Source of the DNA: Mycoplasmatota bacterium
Lineage (GTDB): Bacteria; Bacillota_I; Bacilli_A; Izemoplasmatales; Izemoplasmataceae
Direction: 5' to 3'
DNA: 34,667 nt
NCBI GenBank assembly: GCA_022712785.1
Contig: JAFLJX010000237.1
Span: 1-34,667 of the forward strand
Shown: positions 32,977 to 34,667 of the stretch, one piece after another
Layout of the letters: each line of letters starts with the position of its first letter
Numbering within the stretch: the stretch's first letter is position 1
Program-made: the position numbers and the translations under genes
The notes under the pieces: generated by a model
The model's database searches: none
The model's input: only the letters and a program-made list of their open reading frames with translations
What the model was told of the DNA's origin: nothing

Positions 32977-33012
32977 AAAAAACCTCATATATCAAATTAT
33001 TTGAGGTTTTTT
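32977..33012 (-). terminator. Terminator after arsC
   Basis: AAAAAACCTCA and TGAGGTTTTTT form an 11-base stem around a 14-base loop, six bases after the arsC stop. A and T tracts on both sides would allow it to work in either direction. Confidence 0.88.
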
Positions 33013-33017
33013 AATAT

Positions 33018-33410
33018 CTATTCCTTGAATCTATTTATAAGATCCATAACTTTATCTTCGATAATGTCTCTTATTTCTTCAAAGCCACTTTTAGGTCCAT
33101 CACTAGGATCTTCAAGTCCCCAGTCTTCTCTGTGTTTTGTAGGGACAAAAGGACATTCAACTCCACACCCCATAGTAACTAGTATATCTAATTCTTGTGG
33201 TATATCTTTTAATAGTTTTGAATAAGCGTGACTCATATCTATACCAATGTCTGTCATAACTTCTAATGCCATATGCTTAGGAAAATCATACTTTTCTGTG
33301 CCTGCGGAATATACATCAAAAAAATCAGAACCTAACTGTTTCATGAATCCTTCTGCCATTATACTTCTACAACTATTATGGACACAAATAAAAGCTATTT
33401 TTTTTTTCAT
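33018..33410 (-). CDS. arsC: Arsenate reductase, thioredoxin-coupled type
   Basis: A 130-residue protein of the low-molecular-weight phosphatase fold. The P-loop CVHNSCRS at 9-16 supplies the nucleophile Cys9 and Arg15; Cys82 and Cys86 in MGCGVECP are the likely disulfide relay, and EDWGLEDPSDG carries the general-acid Asp. It reduces arsenate to arsenite with thioredoxin. The frame is open to an ATG at 33416, but GGGG lies eight bases before the ATG at 33410 and only two before the other, so 33410 is preferred. It follows arsP in an arsR-arsP-arsC operon. A role as a tyrosine phosphatase is less likely given the relay cysteines. Confidence 0.92.
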   Translation of the reverse strand: MKKKIAFICVHNSCRSIMAEGFMKQLGSDFFDVYSAGTEKYDFPKHMALEVMTDIGIDMSHAYSKLLKDIPQELDILVTMGCGVECPFVPTKHREDWGLEDPSDGPKSGFEEIRDIIEDKVMDLINRFKE

Positions 33411-33456
33411 TATCATTACCCCACTTAAAATTGTTTCTATATTTAAATTCTAATCT

Positions 33457-34485
33457 TTATATGAATAAATAACCAAACGCATTAAAAAGATATCCAGTGA
33501 TTATAATACCTATTGTTATTATCCCAACAAATGTGAATAATAGTTTAGGTTTTACAACTTTCTTTAATAGTATTATAGAAGGTAGACTTAGAGCTGTGAC
33601 TGCCATCATAAATGCGAGTACAGTTCCAATCCCAACTCCTTTTAGTACCAATGCTTCTGCGATTGGTAATGTCCCAAATATATCTGCGTACATTGGCACT
33701 CCTACTACTGTGGCTATAATTACTGAGAACGGATTGTTTTCTCCTAGTACAGTTTCAATAAACGATTGAGGGATAAATCCGTGAATCACAGCACCTATCC
33801 CAACACCAATAAAAATATACATCCAGACTTTTGATATTATTTCTTTAACTTGTTCAATCGAATATGTGTGACGTTCTTTCTTTGTCATTGAAAAATCTAT
33901 TTGATCATTAGAATTATTTTGTTTTCGATTCTTAAGAACAAAATCTTCAACATGTTTTTCCATTTTCAATGCACTTATAAGTGTTCCACCAATTACAGCT
34001 ATTACTAATCCTACAACCACGTAAGCTAAAGCAATAGGCCACCCAAATATACTCGCAAGTAATATTACTGATGCTAAATCAACAAGTGGTGATGATATTA
34101 AAAATGAAAATGTAACTCCTATTGGTAATCCCGCTTTTGTAAACCCTACAAAAATAGGGATTGAAGAACAAGAGCAAAAAGGAGTCACAGTTCCTAGTAA
34201 TGCTCCAATAATGTTGGCTGGAACCCCTTTTATGTTTCCTAATATTTTACTCGTTCTTTCTGGTGAGAAATATGATTGAATATATGATGATACATAAATA
34301 AGTACAATCAATAGTATAAAAATCTTTATAACATCAAAGAAAAAGAATGATACACTTTTGAATAAAAGACTTTCTGTATCAAGGTTGATTACATTTTCAA
34401 GAAATCTATTAACAATGTTTTCAAGCCATGTCATTTTTAAGAATATATCGTTTATTTGTATAAAAAACTCTTTTATAAACTGCAT
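33457..34485 (-). CDS. arsP: ArsP/DUF318 family permease
   Basis: A 342-residue membrane protein with about eight to nine transmembrane helices and a cytoplasmic loop of charged residues near 175-210. The hallmark TPFCSCSSIP (Cys104 and Cys106) after helix 2 identifies the PF03773 permease family. ArsP members export trivalent methylated or aromatic arsenicals; other members are uncharacterised. Genes for an ArsR-type regulator upstream and arsC downstream place it in an arsenic operon, where no ArsB or Acr3 gene is visible. Its ATG overlaps the 3' end of the arsR gene by 13 bases. Confidence 0.88.
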   Translation of the reverse strand: MQFIKEFFIQINDIFLKMTWLENIVNRFLENVINLDTESLLFKSVSFFFFDVIKIFILLIVLIYVSSYIQSYFSPERTSKILGNIKGVPANIIGALLGTVTPFCSCSSIPIFVGFTKAGLPIGVTFSFLISSPLVDLASVILLASIFGWPIALAYVVVGLVIAVIGGTLISALKMEKHVEDFVLKNRKQNNSNDQIDFSMTKKERHTYSIEQVKEIISKVWMYIFIGVGIGAVIHGFIPQSFIETVLGENNPFSVIIATVVGVPMYADIFGTLPIAEALVLKGVGIGTVLAFMMAVTALSLPSIILLKKVVKPKLLFTFVGIITIGIIITGYLFNAFGYLFI

Positions 34486-34667
34486 TGTTCTGCCTCTCTA
34501 TCTATCATTTGTTCAATAAAGAATTTAACATCTGTTAACATGTCTTTATTAATATAGTATTTAATCCAATTTCCTTCTCTAACTGACTTTGCAAGTCCAA
34601 CTTCACTTATCAACTTAAGATGATAAGAAAGTGTTGGCTGTGTAATCGGTAGCTTATCAATAAGTGT
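34473..34667 (-). CDS. arsR: ArsR family regulator, 3' part only
   Basis: The last 64 codons are visible; the gene runs off the right edge. The recognition helix and neighbours read TQPTLSYHLKLISEVGL, followed by the wing VREGNWIKYYIN, which is typical ArsR/SmtB winged-helix sequence. The tail ends in EQCSL, with one Cys that might take part in metalloid sensing. The metal-binding motif usually found near the recognition helix (ELCVCDL type) lies outside the window. The stop overlaps the arsP start, so it is the first visible gene of the arsR-arsP-arsC operon, which it probably represses until arsenite or an organoarsenical binds. Confidence 0.9.
   Translation of the reverse strand, partial: TLIDKLPITQPTLSYHLKLISEVGLAKSVREGNWIKYYINKDMLTDVKFFIEQMIDREAEQCSL

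Noticed and set aside
1-34667. CRISPR array, insertion sequence, tRNA or riboswitch
   Set aside because: No regularly spaced repeats, transposase, cloverleaf or recognisable riboswitch core was seen on reading either strand; short or divergent ones could be missed by eye.

Overview
The window is AT-rich, densely packed and almost entirely coded on the minus strand. TGA is used as a stop (for example at 149-147, 6162-6160 and 21170-21168) and TGG encodes Trp, so the standard bacterial code applies. Gene content (GPH symporter, GH2/GH36 galactosidases, tryptophanase, HTH-PsuK/PsuG, CcpA-type cre sites, strong GGAGG ribosome binding sites) fits a fermentative low-GC Bacillota/Mycoplasmatota lineage that kept the standard code, such as Izemoplasma-, Haloplasma- or Acholeplasma-like bacteria. 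This placement is inference from style and content; no rRNA is present.

Layout. 1-1155: a small membrane operon (YbjQ-like protein, DUF4064-like protein, PLDc_N-like protein, start of an ABC ATPase). 1324-2265: a GltD-like oxidoreductase without the usual N-terminal Fe-S domain. 2420-8493: a galactoside operon with GH36 alpha-galactosidase, GPH symporter and GH2 beta-galactosidase. 8533-12249: a large HRDC-DUF4011-SF1 helicase with a degenerate nuclease-like C-terminus. 12381-13769: tryptophanase. 13906-14955: an RsmH-type rRNA methyltransferase. 15137-26142: an eleven-gene operon, divergent from a TetR regulator (26332-26931). 27128-28561: glutamine synthetase. 28798-29339: a frameshifted surface-protein remnant. 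29455-30726: a shortened YtcJ-like amidohydrolase. 30855-32877: psuG and an HTH-fused psuK. 33018-34667: arsC, arsP and the 3' end of arsR.

The most interesting region is 15137-26302. In transcription order it encodes a thiolase, an SDR dehydrogenase with an NAD-type Asp, an unusual KAS III-like enzyme, a complete branched-chain-type ABC importer (LivHMGF plus a lipoprotein binding protein), a CoA-transferase and two alpha/beta hydrolases. This is consistent with import of a small acid or ester, hydrolysis, activation as a CoA thioester, NAD-linked oxidation and thiolytic cleavage to acetyl-CoA. The substrate is unknown. Its promoter is a consensus TTGACA-N17-TATAAT with a cre site in the spacer and a perfect inverted repeat just after the -10, and it faces the promoter proposed for tetR.

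Predicted cre sites also lie in the tnaA promoter spacer and at the glnA start site. Carbon catabolite control therefore appears to link tryptophan breakdown, the CoA-linked operon and nitrogen assimilation in this window.
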